A DNA stretch of 57,242 nt, taken from Sulfuritalea sp. (GTDB lineage: Bacteria > Pseudomonadota > Gammaproteobacteria > Burkholderiales > Rhodocyclaceae). The translations under genes were made by a program, and so were the position numbers. The notes under the pieces are model-generated. The model saw only the letters and a list, made by a program, of their open reading frames with translations, was not told the DNA's origin and searched no databases. Every line of letters starts with the position of its first letter. Position 1 is the first letter of the stretch. The stretch spans positions 1 through 57,242 of the forward strand of contig JAIPCF010000009.1 in the NCBI GenBank assembly GCA_021738385.1. Reading direction: 5' to 3'. Shown here piece by piece: positions 1 to 12,308 of the stretch.

Positions 1-76
1 CAATTGCCTTGTTGACGGCGGCCTTGGAAAGTTCGGCACGCTCGGCTACTGCTTCAATCAGTTCGCTTTTGTTCAT
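1..76 (-). CDS. hup: HU-family DNA-binding protein, N-terminus only
   Basis: Only the first 25 codons are inside the window; the gene runs off the left edge. The reverse strand reads MNKSELIEAVAERAEL followed by SKAAVNKAI, the typical N-terminal helices of HU/IHF histone-like proteins. HU binds and bends DNA as a dimer and helps compact the nucleoid. The start is supported by the Shine-Dalgarno-like AAGGGGG just upstream of the ATG at 76. The DNA-contacting arm lies outside the window, so HU-alpha, HU-beta and IHF-like paralogues cannot be separated; HU is preferred from the N-terminal sequence. Confidence 0.85.
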   Translation of the reverse strand, partial: MNKSELIEAVAERAELSKAAVNKAI

Positions 77-105
77 CGAGTTCCCCCTTTGGTTTAGAAA
101 GGCGC

Positions 106-135
106 ATTGTTCCACTAATTTCGCTGCAGATGCAA
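106..135 (-). promoter_or_regulatory. Candidate sigma-70 promoter for the HU gene
   Basis: On the minus strand a TTGCAT (-35, 130-135) and an AACAAT (-10, 106-111) are separated by 18 bases and lie about 30 bases upstream of the HU start codon. The call rests only on hexamer resemblance and position. Confidence 0.35.
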
Positions 136-223
136 GCCCCGAGCGCGATTCCGAGAGATTTTTTTTTGATCCGTTGCAGTCCGGTACACATACACAGAGC
201 CAACGCCGTAAGGCCGAGTTGGT

Positions 224-765
224 TTATAAACCCTTGACCGCGTAGACGGCCGGCAAATTGCGCCAGGCTCCCTTGACGTCCATGCCATAACCAAAGACAT
301 AACGATTGGGCACCTGCACCCCGACGAAATCGGCATCTATCGGTTTCGCCCGACCCAGCTCCTTGTTGGCGAATACCGCGCTCAACACCTCCTTTGCCCC
401 CTGCTCCTTCAGGCGCCGGGATATTTCGGCCAGCGTAATTCCTTCGTCGAGAATGTCGTCCACCACCAGGACAATACGGCCCGCAACCGCGGCACGAGGC
501 TCGACGATCCACTCCAGCTTGCCACCCGTCGTCACATCTCCATAGCGGGTCACGTGCAGGTAATCAAAATCCAGCGGGAAAACCAGTTGCGGCAATAGCT
601 GACCGGTGAATACCACAGCACCTCCCATCACCGCCAGCACCAGCGGATTGGTACCGGCGAGTCGGGCGGTGATTTCATCAGCAACTCGCCGTGTTGCCAG
701 CGCCGAGTTTTCCGCGGTGCAAATCAAATCCGCGTCTTTAAGGATATTGCTTGCTTCCTCCGGAC

Positions 766-769
<4 letters not shown>
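224..769 (-). CDS. hpt: Hypoxanthine-guanine phosphoribosyltransferase
   Basis: 181-residue type I phosphoribosyltransferase that would salvage hypoxanthine or guanine with PRPP to make IMP or GMP in the cytoplasm. The PRPP-binding loop [15 protein letters not shown] is seen around residues 99-113 and is preceded by the hydrophobic beta strand [15 protein letters not shown]. Length is normal for the family. The ATG at 769 overlaps the stop of galU (ATGA), so the two genes are probably translationally coupled. Residues near 20-27 (ENSALATR) are encoded by a stretch resembling the 24-bp dispersed repeat described elsewhere. A xanthine-preferring paralogue cannot be excluded. Confidence 0.88.
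688..711 (+). repeat. Probable copy of the 24-bp dispersed repeat, inside hpt
   Basis: Three mismatches to the consensus (left half GCCGTATCGCCA, right half GCGCCGACTTTT). It lies antisense to hpt and encodes NSALATR on the gene strand, the same frame as the copy at the end of srkA. It is one of the weaker copies because the protein region may simply be conserved there. Confidence 0.45.
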
Positions 770-4918
<4,149 letters not shown>

Positions 4919-4992
4919 ATTCACACCACCTCTTGGTTACCGCGACTTCGTCTATCACCAATCAATCCGGGTTCAAACATCAACATGTCTCG

Positions 4993-7900
4993 CTATGCTG
5001 CCTTCTGATCATCGGCGAGACGCAACGCCTCTTCTATATCGACTTCCACTACTCGCGACACACCCTGCTCCTGCATGGTGACACCGATCAGTTGCTGCGC
5101 CATTTCCATGGCGATCTTGTTGTGTGAAATAAACACAAACTGAGTCTGCACCGACATGCGTTTGACCATATCGCAAAAACGCACCGTATTCGAATCATCA
5201 AGCGGCGCATCCACTTCGTCCAGCATGCAAAATGGTGCCGGATTCAGTTGGAACAAGGCAAACACCAGCGCAATCGCCGTCAGTGCCTTCTCGCCGCCCG
5301 AGAGCAAGTGAATAGTGGTGTTCTTCTTGCCCGGCGGCTGAGCCATGATCTGGATGCCGGCGTCGAGAATTTCGTCGCCGGTGAGCACCAAGCGGGCCTC
5401 GCCTCCGCCAAATAGTTGCGGAAACAGCGTACCGAAATGCATGCTGACCTTGTCGTAGGTTTCCTGCAGCTGTTCGCGTGTTTCGTGGTCGATACGCCGA
5501 ATTGCATCTTCCAGCGTGCCGATCGCCTCGCCCAGATCGGCCGATTGCGCATCGAGAAAGCCTTTGCGTTCCGAAGCCGTGGCCAGCTCATCCAGTGCGG
5601 CGAGATTGACTGGGCCGAGCTCTTCAATTTCAGCAGTAAGCCGGACAATTTCGCCTTGCAAGGTGCTGTCCCGAAGCCGGTCTGATCCGCCGGCGGCGAG
5701 CTCATCGGCAAAAGGCGCCTCGTCTGTCTCGGTGACCACATGCACTTCGGCTAGCCGCTCGCGATACTGATCTTCATTGATCTGGGCCGCCTGTGCCTTG
5801 AGCTTGAGATCATTGATCTTGTCGCGCAGAGGAACCACGCCCTGTTCCAGTTTCAAGCGCTGTTCATCAAAATTGCGCAGTTCGCTGGCTGCTGATTCCA
5901 GCTGATTTCGCCGTTCCGCCAGCGCCGATTCCCTGCTTTGCTTGGCGTCGAGCGCAGCATGCAATTGCTCGTTAAGGACGCGATCGCTAATGCCCGCAAT
6001 CTCGGTTTCGGCCGCAAGAGTTTCGGCTTCAATACGCTGCAACTGGCTGCCCGCCGTTGTAGCGGCACGCGCGTTGTCTTCCAGCTTTGACACACATTCG
6101 CGCTCGGAGAAGCCCGCCTCCTGCGCCTCGCGCCCGAGCTGGATTTCAAGTGCACGAGCGTCGCGCAGTGCCGCATCTTTCTGTCGATGCACTTCCAGTG
6201 TCTGTTCAAGCCGCTCGCGTACTTCTCCGAGTCGTTCGCGTTGAAGTTCGCTTTCGGTATCGGCCCGCTCGCTACGCGCCTTTTCTAGCTCTTCCTGCCG
6301 CTGCAACTCGGCCAGGTCACGATTGATTTGCTCGGAGCGCTCCTCGAAACGCGCTTGTGCCTGGGTGAGCTTGAGTGCGTCGACCTGGGCTGCATGAAAT
6401 GACTGCTGAGTCTCCTGCGTCAATCGTCTAGCGGCGCTGAGCTGAGCCTGGCTTTCGGCCAACTGTTGTTCGGCCAGGGTCTGCGACTCACGTGTCACAT
6501 TCTCGGTCGCGGCGTGCTCCAGCAGCAAGGCGGCCAACTCGTCTATCTCGCGTTGACGCTCGATTACGCCATGAGTTTTCGCGTCCGGCACATAAAGCGT
6601 GAGGCCTGATGGCGTCAGCACATGACCCGCTCGCGACACATACTGTCCACCGGCCAGCGGCAACTGAGCGGCCAGATCGTCGACAATCGAAATTCCGGCC
6701 AGCCATTCATCGAGCACACCCGTCCAGCGTGGGTCATTGCAATGAACCTTGCTGCGCAGGCTCTCCATCGTGGCAGGCGCAAGACCCGACTCGCACGGCA
6801 ACGCCAGCGCAAGAATAGCCGGAGGCGGATTTTCCAGCGCCGCGCGCAGCACCTCCTGATCCGTTGCCAAGGCCGAAAAGCGCTCGCGCAATACCGCCTC
6901 GACCGCTGTTTCCCATCCCGCATCGACTTGAATTGCCTGCCAAAGCGGCCTGGCATCGGCCAGATTGTGCGCCTTGAGCCAATCACCAATTTCGCCGCTT
7001 TGCGCCACCTTGGCCTGCAATTGCGCCAGCGCGTCATGACGGGCGCGAGTTTCTGTCAACTTGCGGTGTGCGTTTTGCAAAGCCTCTCGAGCCGTGCGTA
7101 ATTGCTCCTCGGCCTCTGGGACACTCGCCTGCAGCGTAGCTTGGCGCTCTTGGGCCACTGCCAGTGCGGATTCCGCCTCGTGTTCTTTGGTCTTTGAAGC
7201 AGCCAGCAACGCCGGATCGGGTGCACCCAGAGCCTGGCGATCCTGCTCCAGCCGATTGCGGTTCTGCTGCAGATTTTCCAGTGCGCGAACAGCATGCCCT
7301 TTGTCGGCCTCAGCCAGACGCAGTGCCTGCTCGGCCTCGCTCAAGCTACGCCGCGCCTCGGTAACCGCACTTCCCGCCTCTGCAAGCGCATCTTCAGCCT
7401 CTGGAAGCCGACTGGCGGCTTCTTCATGGCGAGCTACCGCTGTTGCCGAACGAGTGCGGGAATTTTCCAGCAGCAGATTCCAGCGTGCTTCGTCCTCAAC
7501 CAATGCAGATTGCTGGGCACGCCAATGCGCGTCCTCTGCGTTCAATTGGCTCAACCGCGCCTCGAGACGCGTACGAGCATCCCGCAAATGACCAATTTCC
7601 GACTCAAGCCTGCTGACTTCTGTATTCGCCGCAAACATCTCGGCCTGCGCCGCATGCAAAACGTCCGACGCTGAATAGTGGCTTTCACGCGCCAGCTCCA
7701 CGCGCGCTTCGATTTCCCTCAACTGGGCAGTTTCAGCCTCGACCCGGTTGACGGCCTCGTCGACTTGCCGTGCCAGCTTCTGGACATCGTTATTTGCGTC
7801 ATTGCGCTTTTTCAGCCAGAGCAGCGTCTGTTTGCGTGAGGCCTGCGCTTGCAATTCACGATATTGCTGGGCGACGGTTGCCTGCGCCTGCAAATGGCTG

Positions 7901-8514
7901 ACTTGCGATTCCAGTTCGTTGCGAATGTCATCGACACGAGCGATATTCTCGCGGGCATCTTCCAGGCGGCGCTCGGTTTCCTTGCGTCGCTCCTTGTACT
8001 TGGTGACGCCGGCAGCTTCTTCGAGGAAGAATCGCAACTCGTCTGGCTTGGCTTCGACGATGCGTGAAATCATTCCCTGACCGATGATGGCGTAGGCCCG
8101 CGGTCCGAGTCCGGTGCCGAGGAACAAGTCAATCACGTCGCGTCGGCGTACGTGCAGGTTATTGATGTAATAGCTTGAGTTGCCTTCCCGGTCGAGCACG
8201 CGCTTGACCGTGATTTCGGCGTACTGGCTCCATTGCCCAGCCGCTCTCCCCTGCGCGTTGTCGAAGAACAATTCGACGCTGGCACGACTGACTTCCTTGC
8301 GATTGCCGGAACCCTTGAAGATCACGTCCTGGATCGACTCGCCACGCAATTCGGACGCCTTCGACTCGCCCAGCACCCAGCGCACGGCATCGATAATGTT
8401 TGATTTACCACAGCCGTTGGGGCCAACTACTCCCGCCAACTGGCCGGGGAAAAGCACGGTAGTGGGCTCAACAAACGACTTGAAGCCCGAGAGTTTCAGC
8501 TTGTTTAGACGCAC
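4993..8514 (-). CDS. smc: Chromosome segregation ATPase SMC
   Basis: 1173 residues. The start is taken as the GTG at 8514 (protein beginning (M)[13 protein letters not shown], the family N-terminus); an upstream ATG at 8601 would add 29 unrelated residues and run into the queF start. The Walker A motif [20 protein letters not shown] is near the N-terminus, followed by a long coiled coil, a hinge in the middle, a second coiled coil, the ABC signature [19 protein letters not shown] and Walker [15 protein letters not shown] near the C-terminus. SMC with ScpAB loops and organises the chromosome. Gene order smc-zipA-ligA-galU-hpt suggests one long transcription unit. Confidence 0.96.
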   Translation of the reverse strand: MRLNKLKLSGFKSFVEPTTVLFPGQLAGVVGPNGCGKSNIIDAVRWVLGESKASELRGESIQDVIFKGSGNRKEVSRASVELFFDNAQGRAAGQWSQYAEITVKRVLDREGNSSYYINNLHVRRRDVIDLFLGTGLGPRAYAIIGQGMISRIVEAKPDELRFFLEEAAGVTKYKERRKETERRLEDARENIARVDDIRNELESQVSHLQAQATVAQQYRELQAQASRKQTLLWLKKRNDANNDVQKLARQVDEAVNRVEAETAQLREIEARVELARESHYSASDVLHAAQAEMFAANTEVSRLESEIGHLRDARTRLEARLSQLNAEDAHWRAQQSALVEDEARWNLLLENSRTRSATAVARHEEAASRLPEAEDALAEAGSAVTEARRSLSEAEQALRLAEADKGHAVRALENLQQNRNRLEQDRQALGAPDPALLAASKTKEHEAESALAVAQERQATLQASVPEAEEQLRTAREALQNAHRKLTETRARHDALAQLQAKVAQSGEIGDWLKAHNLADARPLWQAIQVDAGWETAVEAVLRERFSALATDQEVLRAALENPPPAILALALPCESGLAPATMESLRSKVHCNDPRWTGVLDEWLAGISIVDDLAAQLPLAGGQYVSRAGHVLTPSGLTLYVPDAKTHGVIERQREIDELAALLLEHAATENVTRESQTLAEQQLAESQAQLSAARRLTQETQQSFHAAQVDALKLTQAQARFEERSEQINRDLAELQRQEELEKARSERADTESELQRERLGEVRERLEQTLEVHRQKDAALRDARALEIQLGREAQEAGFSERECVSKLEDNARAATTAGSQLQRIEAETLAAETEIAGISDRVLNEQLHAALDAKQSRESALAERRNQLESAASELRNFDEQRLKLEQGVVPLRDKINDLKLKAQAAQINEDQYRERLAEVHVVTETDEAPFADELAAGGSDRLRDSTLQGEIVRLTAEIEELGPVNLAALDELATASERKGFLDAQSADLGEAIGTLEDAIRRIDHETREQLQETYDKVSMHFGTLFPQLFGGGEARLVLTGDEILDAGIQIMAQPPGKKNTTIHLLSGGEKALTAIALVFALFQLNPAPFCMLDEVDAPLDDSNTVRFCDMVKRMSVQTQFVFISHNKIAMEMAQQLIGVTMQEQGVSRVVEVDIEEALRLADDQKAA

Positions 8515-8606
8515 GAGGGATGAACCGGAATAAGAGTGGCAAAAGTGTAAGGCCGAAGCCCGGCCATTATAATCTGTCCCGACATCCTTACCCGCATCCA
8601 TACAGC

Positions 8607-9038
8607 ATGCCTAGCCCAGCCCCTCAATCCCGCGCCAAGTCGCTGGAGACCTTCGCCAACCCGGCGCCGCACCGGGATTATCAGATTCATATGGAAATTC
8701 CGGAGTTCACCTGTCTGTGCCCGAAGACCGGACAACCGGACTTTGCCGTACTGACGCTGGATTACATTGCCGACAAGCTCTGCGTCGAACTGAAAAGCCT
8801 CAAGCTCTATATCTGGAGCTTCCGTAATGAGGGGCATTTCCACGAAGATGTCACCAATCGCATCCTCGACGATCTGGTCAAAGCAACCAAACCGCGCTTC
8901 ATGCGACTCACAGCGCGGTTTTACGTACGCGGTGGAATATTCACCAACGTGATTGCAGAGCACAGCAAGAAAGGCTGGAAACCCGCAGCGAAGATCGAAC
9001 TGGCTGAATTTCCGGCACAAACGAATACACGAGGCTAA
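8607..9038 (+). CDS. queF: NADPH-dependent 7-cyano-7-deazaguanine reductase QueF
   Basis: 143 residues from the ATG at 8607. It reduces preQ0 nitrile to preQ1 amine in queuosine synthesis for tRNA. The catalytic cysteine is in [13 protein letters not shown] (Cys38), and the substrate-binding block [16 protein letters not shown] is intact. This is the short, unimodular form (about 140 residues), not the long E. coli type. The gene is divergent from smc with about 90 bases between start codons; upstream in-frame codons from 8520 would overlap smc and do not resemble the family. No strong Shine-Dalgarno sequence is visible. Confidence 0.94.
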   Translation: MPSPAPQSRAKSLETFANPAPHRDYQIHMEIPEFTCLCPKTGQPDFAVLTLDYIADKLCVELKSLKLYIWSFRNEGHFHEDVTNRILDDLVKATKPRFMRLTARFYVRGGIFTNVIAEHSKKGWKPAAKIELAEFPAQTNTRG

Positions 9039-9164
9039 GGCTTCGATTCCTGTTGCGTGATTGCGGCAGACATCAAGTCTTGAGACCGCAATTATCGACT
9101 GCTGATCAGGCTATCCAGCAAGGATGTCGCCTGCCAGCGAGCGGTTCATGGCCCTCATAGCCCT

Positions 9165-9188
9165 AAAAGTCGGCGTTGGTGATACGGT
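9165..9188 (-). repeat. 24-bp dispersed repeat, intergenic copy
   Basis: Reverse complement matches the consensus (GCCGTATCGCCA plus GCGCCGACTTTT) with three substitutions. It lies in the 280-bp gap between queF and the MaoC-PTA gene, about 75 bases upstream of a candidate promoter. Since it is not in a gene, protein conservation cannot explain it. Confidence 0.75.
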
Positions 9189-9263
9189 GAGCTTGATGCA
9201 CGGCCATTCGCCACTTCACCTCCTTTCCGAGTGCTAACAGAGTCAACAAGCGCACTCGCTTTA

Positions 9264-9291
9264 TTGCATTGCAGCAATTTCGAGCTAAGAT
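9264..9291 (+). promoter_or_regulatory. Candidate sigma-70 promoter for the MaoC-PTA/ackA pair
   Basis: TTGCAT (9264-9269) and TAAGAT (9286-9291) are spaced by 16 bases and precede the start codon by about 28 bases. The region is locally AT-rich. A GATAAT at 9289 is an alternative -10. The call is based on resemblance only. Confidence 0.35.
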
Positions 9292-9318
9292 AATAATGTC
9301 GCTTCAGGGAGAGCGTTC

Positions 9319-10737
9319 ATGACCGAAATTCAAGCCATTACTTCCGACTACATCGAGAATCGGACATTTGACGAAATCGCCGTCGGCGATAGTGCGAAAT
9401 TGGTACGCACCTTGCGTCAGGAAGACATACAGATGTACGCCATCATGTCGGGCGACATCAATCCGAACCATGTCGACCAGGATTATGCCCATTCATCCCT
9501 GCTGCGCGAGGTCATCGCCCACGGAATGTGGGGAGGCGCGCTGATCTCCAATGTGCTCGGCACCCAGTTTCCTGGCCCGGGAACGGTGTACCGGGATCAA
9601 ACGCTGCATTTTGCGCAGCCGGTTCGAGTCGGCGACACCTTGACGGTAATCATCACCTGTCTGAAAAAGTTTCCACGTACCCATCACATTGTTTTCGACT
9701 GTCTGTGCGTCAATCAGGACAAACAGAAAGTCATTACCGGCACGGCCGAGGTCCTTGCGCCTACGGAAAAGATCAAACGCCTGAAGGCCAACTTGCCCGA
9801 TTTCAAATTGTCGAAAACCCGCAAGGCGCGCTTTGAACACCTGCTTGAGATCAGCAGCGGCCTTAGCCCGATATCGATGGCAGTAGTCCACCCCTGCGAT
9901 GCCGAATCGCTCAAGGGGGCGTTGCTGGCCCGTGATCGTGGCCTGATCGTCCCCACCCTGGTAGGTCCTGAAGAAAAAATTCGGCAACTTGCAAAAGCCA
10001 ACAAGCTGGATCTCCACGGTTGCACCCTGATCAATGTCGCACATAGCCACGCCGCTGCCGAGATTGCGGTATCGCTGGCGCGTGAAGGCCAGGTCGAGGC
10101 CTTGATGAAGGGCTCGCTGCATACCGATGAATTGATGAGCGAAGTGATCGACAAAGTCACTGGCCTGCGTACGGAAAGACGCATCAGCCACGTATTTCTG
10201 ATGGATGTGCCTACCTATCCGCGCCTGCTGTTGATCACCGACGCCGCAGTCAATGTCGCTCCCGATCTTGAAGACAAGGTCGACATCGTGCAAAACGCAA
10301 TCGATCTTGCACTGATGCTGAAAATCGCCAGTCCCAAAGTGGCAATTCTTGCTGCTGTCGAAACCGTCAACATCAAGATGCAGGCCACCCTGGACGCAGC
10401 AGCGTTGTGCAAGATGGCCGACCGCGGCCAGATAACCGGCGGCCTGCTGGACGGACCGCTGGCTTTCGACAATGCCATTTCCCTGGTGGCCGCACGTACC
10501 AAAGGCATACACTCCGCCGTTGCCGGTCAGGCCGACATCCTGCTGGTGCCCGACATCGAGTCCGGCAACATGCTGGCCAAACAACTCGAATACCTTGCCG
10601 ATGCGCTGACTTCAGGCATTGTTCTGGGTGCCCGGGTACCCATCGTCTTGACCAGTCGCGCGGACTCGGCGGAAACACGCACGGCATCAACCGCGATAGC
10701 GGTGGTAATGGCGCATGCAAAACGCCAGATATTTTGA
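9319..10737 (+). CDS. Bifunctional enoyl-CoA hydratase / phosphate acetyltransferase fusion
   Basis: 472 residues with two modules. Residues about 10-150 form a MaoC-like hot-dog hydratase domain (motif GDINPNHVDQDYA, then VIAHGMWGGALISNVLG). Residues about 170-470 form a phosphate acetyl/butyryltransferase domain that would exchange acyl-CoA with phosphate to give an acyl phosphate. Acetate kinase follows after 28 bases, so the pair could make acetate and ATP from acetyl-CoA, or run in reverse for acetate activation. The start is supported by GGGAGAG before the ATG. Such MaoC-PTA fusions are known in betaproteobacteria, but whether the hydratase half is active is not clear from sequence. Confidence 0.9.
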   Translation: MTEIQAITSDYIENRTFDEIAVGDSAKLVRTLRQEDIQMYAIMSGDINPNHVDQDYAHSSLLREVIAHGMWGGALISNVLGTQFPGPGTVYRDQTLHFAQPVRVGDTLTVIITCLKKFPRTHHIVFDCLCVNQDKQKVITGTAEVLAPTEKIKRLKANLPDFKLSKTRKARFEHLLEISSGLSPISMAVVHPCDAESLKGALLARDRGLIVPTLVGPEEKIRQLAKANKLDLHGCTLINVAHSHAAAEIAVSLAREGQVEALMKGSLHTDELMSEVIDKVTGLRTERRISHVFLMDVPTYPRLLLITDAAVNVAPDLEDKVDIVQNAIDLALMLKIASPKVAILAAVETVNIKMQATLDAAALCKMADRGQITGGLLDGPLAFDNAISLVAARTKGIHSAVAGQADILLVPDIESGNMLAKQLEYLADALTSGIVLGARVPIVLTSRADSAETRTASTAIAVVMAHAKRQIF

Positions 10738-10765
10738 CGCAGACAGGTAGGGTGCAGGAACAATC

Positions 10766-11977
10766 ATGGCCGATGCCATCCTTACACTGAATGCCGGCTC
10801 GTCCTCCATCAAGTTCGCCTTGTTTTCCCTTGGCGCATCGGTTCCGCAGCAACCGGAGTTGCTTGGTCAGATTGACGGTTTAGGCACGTCAGCAAGCTCC
10901 GAAGCCCAGTCTGCACACCTGAAAGCTACTGATGCCATTGGCCACACGCTGGACGACTTCGATTTAAATCTTACCGGACCAGTTGATGGGCAGCACAAGG
11001 CTGCTCTGACTTTTTTGCTTGAATGGATACAGCGACACGAAACCGGGTGGCAGGTTGTGAGCGTGGGTCATCGAGTGGTACATGGAGGCCAGCATTTCTC
11101 GCAGCCCGTTGTGCTCAATCCGGCCATTGTCGACGCGTTACGAGATTTCATTCCGCTTGCGCCCCTGCACCAGCCTCACAATCTCGCCGGCATTGACGCA
11201 CTGACCGCCGCCCTGCCCGGCATCCCCCAGGTGGCTTGCTTTGACACTGCATTTCACCGTAGCCAACCCGAAATTGCACAGCTTTTTGCCTTGCCGCGCA
11301 GCCTCACAGAACAAGGCGTACGCCGCTATGGTTTCCACGGTTTGTCTTACGAGTACATCGCGGAAGTTCTACCCCTTTACGTCGATGCCGACAGAGCCAG
11401 AGGCCGCGTCATCGTGGCCCACTTGGGCAATGGCGCCTCAATGTGCGCAATGAAAGACCTCAAAAGCCAGGCCTCGACCATGGGCTTTACCGCCGTCGAC
11501 GGCCTGATGATGGGTACCCGCACCGGCAATCTCGACCCCGGTGTGCTCCTGTACCTGATGGATTATCGACAAATGGATGTCAATGCCCTGACCCGCTTGC
11601 TCTACAAAGAGTCGGGTCTGTTAGGTGTTTCAGGCATCAGCCAGGATATGCGCGTACTGCTTGACTCGACAGCGCCCGAAGCACGTGAAGCGGTTGATCT
11701 GTTCTGCTACCGCGCCGTTCGTGAGATCGGCTCGCTCTCTGCCGCATTGGGCGGTCTGGACGCTCTTGTTTTTACCGGCGGTATCGGCGAACACGGAGCT
11801 CAAATACGCGAAAAGATTTGCACCCCCCTTGATTGGCTCGGTTTGAAGCTAAATTCATCGGCCAACGCCGAGAACAGCAAAAATATTTCTGCTTCTGACA
11901 GCCGGATCGATGTCTGCGTAATACCCACTAACGAGGAGTGGATTATTGCCCGTCACACGGCAAATTTGATTACCTGA
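10766..11977 (+). CDS. ackA: Acetate kinase
   Basis: 403 residues. It interconverts acetyl phosphate plus ADP with acetate plus ATP. Family motifs are present in order: the N-terminal phosphate loop LNAGSSSIKFALF, HRVVHGG, the central VAHLGNGASMCAM, MGTRTGNLDPGV and the C-terminal FTGGIGEHG. The ATG follows CAGGAAC and lies 28 bases after the phosphotransacetylase fusion, so the two are almost certainly co-transcribed. Length is normal. A propionate or butyrate preference cannot be excluded from sequence. Confidence 0.95.
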   Translation: MADAILTLNAGSSSIKFALFSLGASVPQQPELLGQIDGLGTSASSEAQSAHLKATDAIGHTLDDFDLNLTGPVDGQHKAALTFLLEWIQRHETGWQVVSVGHRVVHGGQHFSQPVVLNPAIVDALRDFIPLAPLHQPHNLAGIDALTAALPGIPQVACFDTAFHRSQPEIAQLFALPRSLTEQGVRRYGFHGLSYEYIAEVLPLYVDADRARGRVIVAHLGNGASMCAMKDLKSQASTMGFTAVDGLMMGTRTGNLDPGVLLYLMDYRQMDVNALTRLLYKESGLLGVSGISQDMRVLLDSTAPEAREAVDLFCYRAVREIGSLSAALGGLDALVFTGGIGEHGAQIREKICTPLDWLGLKLNSSANAENSKNISASDSRIDVCVIPTNEEWIIARHTANLIT

Positions 11978-12149
11978 GTAGTCACTTTCCCGGGTTCCCG
12001 GTCACTACGGGCAGGTCGCCCCCATCATCAGGTTGGCACGATTCCTCCCTAGCAATAACCGACCCCGAATTGAGAAAAGCGACCTAGCGTCAAGGCTCGA
12101 AAAGAGCCAACATCCGGCTGTTTCTCTTTCATTTTTTTACTCGAAAAAC

Positions 12150-12196
12150 ATACTATATCTAGTAGCACGCTTTAGCCGCTGCACTAGCGCTTTTTG
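12150..12196 (+). promoter_or_regulatory. Candidate tandem NrdR boxes upstream of nrdJ
   Basis: Two sites resemble the NrdR operator (roughly ACACTATATATTGTGT): ATACTATATCTAGTAG at 12150-12165, with perfect arms TACTA/TAGTA, and a weaker GCACTAGCGCTTTTTG at 12181-12196. Their CTA cores are 31 bases apart, about three helical turns, the usual spacing for NrdR pairs. The second box overlaps the -35 element of a candidate promoter, which would fit repression. No cobalamin riboswitch was recognised in this 331-base gap (11978-12308), and nothing else stands out there apart from an imperfect hairpin just after ackA. Confidence 0.5.
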
Positions 12197-12221
12197 TAAC
12201 ACCTTGTTTTTTCGTTAGATT
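12194..12221 (+). promoter_or_regulatory. Candidate sigma-70 promoter of nrdJ
   Basis: TTGTAA (12194-12199) and TAGATT (12216-12221) are spaced by 16 bases within an AT-rich tract, about 88 bases upstream of the nrdJ start. The overlap of the -35 with the second candidate NrdR box makes the two calls support each other. Confidence 0.38.
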
Positions 12222-12308
12222 AATTTTTTGCTTTTCACACCGCAATGCCGAGGGTATGCTTCGTTGCTCACGGGACACATAACTCGGACATAGCCATCGA
12301 AAGAGACC

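Noticed and set aside
5896-5925. Possible further repeat copy in smc (around GCCGTTCCGCCAGCGCC)
   Set aside because: Only the central part matches and four to five positions differ; Ala/Glu-rich coiled-coil coding can give this by chance.
9225-9252. CIRCE-like half site GAGTGCTAA
   Set aside because: The second half (TTAGCACTC) is absent at the needed distance and no heat-shock gene follows.
11975-12012. Terminator after ackA (GTAGT...CCGGG/CCCGG...ACTAC)
   Set aside because: The pairing is interrupted by unequal bulges and no T-run follows.
12033-12218. Short open frame of 61 codons between ackA and nrdJ
   Set aside because: No ribosome site, no recognisable sequence, and it covers the candidate operator and promoter.
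11978-12308. Cobalamin riboswitch upstream of nrdJ
   Set aside because: I could not find the B12-box pattern; a covariance model would be needed to exclude it.
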